Shown here in pieces: positions 63,038 to 64,000 of a stretch of 64,000 nt of DNA; positions within the stretch are counted from its first letter, which is position 1; each line of letters begins with the position of its first letter. A model generated the notes under the pieces. The model worked only from the letters and a program-made list of their open reading frames with translations, ran no database searches and had not been told where the DNA came from. The DNA is from a candidate division KSB1 bacterium (GTDB lineage: Bacteria; Zhuqueibacterota; Zhuqueibacteria; Zhuqueibacterales; Zhuqueibacteraceae): contig JAPDPX010000013.1 of the NCBI GenBank assembly GCA_034506255.1, positions 37,661 to 101,660 on the forward strand, in the 5' to 3' direction. The translations under genes were made by a program, and so were the position numbers.

Positions 63038-64000
63038 TTACTTTTGCAAAACCATCTTGCGCACCTGAGTGTGCCGGCCGGCGGTGATTTTGTACAGGTA
63101 GATGCCGGTGGCCACCGGCCGGCCGGCCTCATCGCGGCCATCCCACCCCGCGCGGTGATAGCCCGCCGGTTGCGCTGTCTGATTCACCAGGGTGCGCACC
63201 TTGCGGCCGAGCTGGTCATAGATCACCAGCGTCACCACCGCGGCTTCGGGCAGGTTGTAGCGAATGCTGGTTTCGGGATTGAAGGGGTTGGGGAAGTTCT
63301 GCTCCAACACCAAACTCGCCGGCACCTGCCCTGCGCGCGCCGCCAGCGATTTGAGTGACGCGCTTTCCGTGCTGTTGCTGAGATCATAAACATGTCCCAA
63401 GCTCGCCACCACCTCTGCATCGCTTTTTTGATGACTCGGGTAAACTCTTAAAATCACTCTTGCCTCCTGGCGCAAACCCTCGGTGCTTACGCCCAGCAAT
63501 ACGCCGGCCTGATTGAAGGCCTCGTCGGAAGACAACGCCAGAGCTTGTGACGCTTTGGTCAGCGTTGCGTCGCCAATGGTTTCGACTTCAAACGTGAGCG
63601 CCAGCGGTGCTTTGCCGTCAGACAAGCTTATCGCCTTCTCGCCGGCAATGACATAAACCACCAGCAGACTTTCCGCCTCTGCCGGCAAGAGGAATTCCGC
63701 CGAAGCCAACGCTGCCCAAGCCTCGCTGGCGGTCAATTTCGCCGTATCCGCAGGCGCGGCCGCAAAGTCGACTGTCGAAAAGCTGCCGTCCGCATGCTGC
63801 ACCAGAAAATTTTCCATACACAGGTTCAGCCACGCGCCGGAAACCGGCTCAACCAGACCCACCGCCCGTTGCACGTATCCACCCGGTGAACCCATCTTGA
63901 AGCTTGCCGAAGCAAGAGGTATTTTCGAACTTTTTTTAGCGCGCACTTTTGTGGCGACCAGCCGGAAATGGCAACCGAATGGCAATTCAGATAACGGCCC
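63038..64000 (-). CDS. Secreted protein with C-terminal type IX secretion sorting domain (5' truncated)
   Basis: The last about 320 residues of a larger protein; the frame is open to the window edge without a stop, so the start lies beyond 64000. The C-terminus (about the final 85 residues) is a Por/FlgD-like sorting domain: LEQNFPNPFNPETSIRY (in part NFPNPFNPET), VTLVIYDQLGRKVRTL, GWDGRDEAGRPVATGIYLY (in part WDGRDEAGRPV), ending RKMVLQK. It is recognised by the type IX system and cut or anchored at the surface. The part ahead of it is beta-rich and Ala-rich, without a recognised family. Confidence 0.9.
   Translation of the reverse strand, partial: GPLSELPFGCHFRLVATKVRAKKSSKIPLASASFKMGSPGGYVQRAVGLVEPVSGAWLNLCMENFLVQHADGSFSTVDFAAAPADTAKLTASEAWAALASAEFLLPAEAESLLVVYVIAGEKAISLSDGKAPLALTFEVETIGDATLTKASQALALSSDEAFNQAGVLLGVSTEGLRQEARVILRVYPSHQKSDAEVVASLGHVYDLSNSTESASLKSLAARAGQVPASLVLEQNFPNPFNPETSIRYNLPEAAVVTLVIYDQLGRKVRTLVNQTAQPAGYHRAGWDGRDEAGRPVATGIYLYKITAGRHTQVRKMVLQK

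Overview
The window is a dense, GC-rich bacterial chromosome segment with about 45 supported protein genes, no rRNA, tRNA, CRISPR array or insertion sequence that I can see, and a partial gene at each edge. The organism is probably an uncultured Gram-negative of the FCB superphylum, KSB1/Calditrichota-like. Grounds: a TonB-dependent receptor with a carboxypeptidase-like N-terminal domain, a DUF4249-type lipoprotein, a C-terminal type IX secretion (Por) sorting domain with the NPFNPET motif, a beta-propeller sensor kinase, and many sigma-54 activators. The assignment is an inference from gene content, not from a marker gene.

Layout. 1-3872: end of zwf, then opcA and pgl (oxidative pentose phosphate pathway) and a histone-deacetylase-like amidohydrolase. 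4103-19657: a signalling block with a diguanylate cyclase response regulator, two histidine kinases, an NtrC-type activator, a lone receiver, a LysM membrane protein with a small membrane protein, a second NtrC-type activator translationally coupled to a 78-residue DHp-only protein, and a giant hybrid kinase. Two sigma-54 -24/-12 promoters sit inside this block, each next to a sigma-54 activator gene. 19774-28241: a gamma-glutamylcyclotransferase-like protein and a DUF3108-like protein (minus), then a plus-strand series of M29 aminopeptidase, a UGA-containing SelW-like selenoprotein, a class A beta-lactamase-like protein and a propeller sensor whose phosphoacceptor His is replaced by Asp, ended by a terminator. 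28451-32156: MoxR ATPase, DUF58 protein and NtrY-like kinase. 33229-46435: cystathionine beta-synthase, lipoprotein, YkgJ-type protein, M28 peptidase, SH3/barrel protein, RlmL-like methyltransferase, MscS channel with a 52-residue membrane protein, MtaB, and a DUF2179 protein.

46456-54633: CorA, then an acyl-CoA carboxylase operon (carboxyltransferase, STAS protein, biotin carboxylase) behind a promoter with an overlapping 9-bp inverted repeat, and a divergent TonB-dependent receptor ended by a strong terminator. 54770-62687: a minus-strand reductive pyrimidine catabolism cluster: AGXT2-like aminotransferase, dihydropyrimidinase, PreT, PreA, and a beta-ureidopropionase-type amidohydrolase, interrupted by DinB and Uma2 genes. 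63038-64000: the C-terminal part of a type IX secretion cargo.

The most notable finds are the selenoprotein at 23466-23684, which conventional gene calling would miss; the two sigma-54 promoters; a diverged 340-350 bp interspersed repeat present twice in opposite orientations (32664-33001 and 39772-40125) and carrying repeated ACTCC-N4-GGAGT palindromes; the DHp-only protein; and the sensor lacking its phosphoacceptor His. Start codons were chosen by ribosome binding site and family length and are uncertain where stated.
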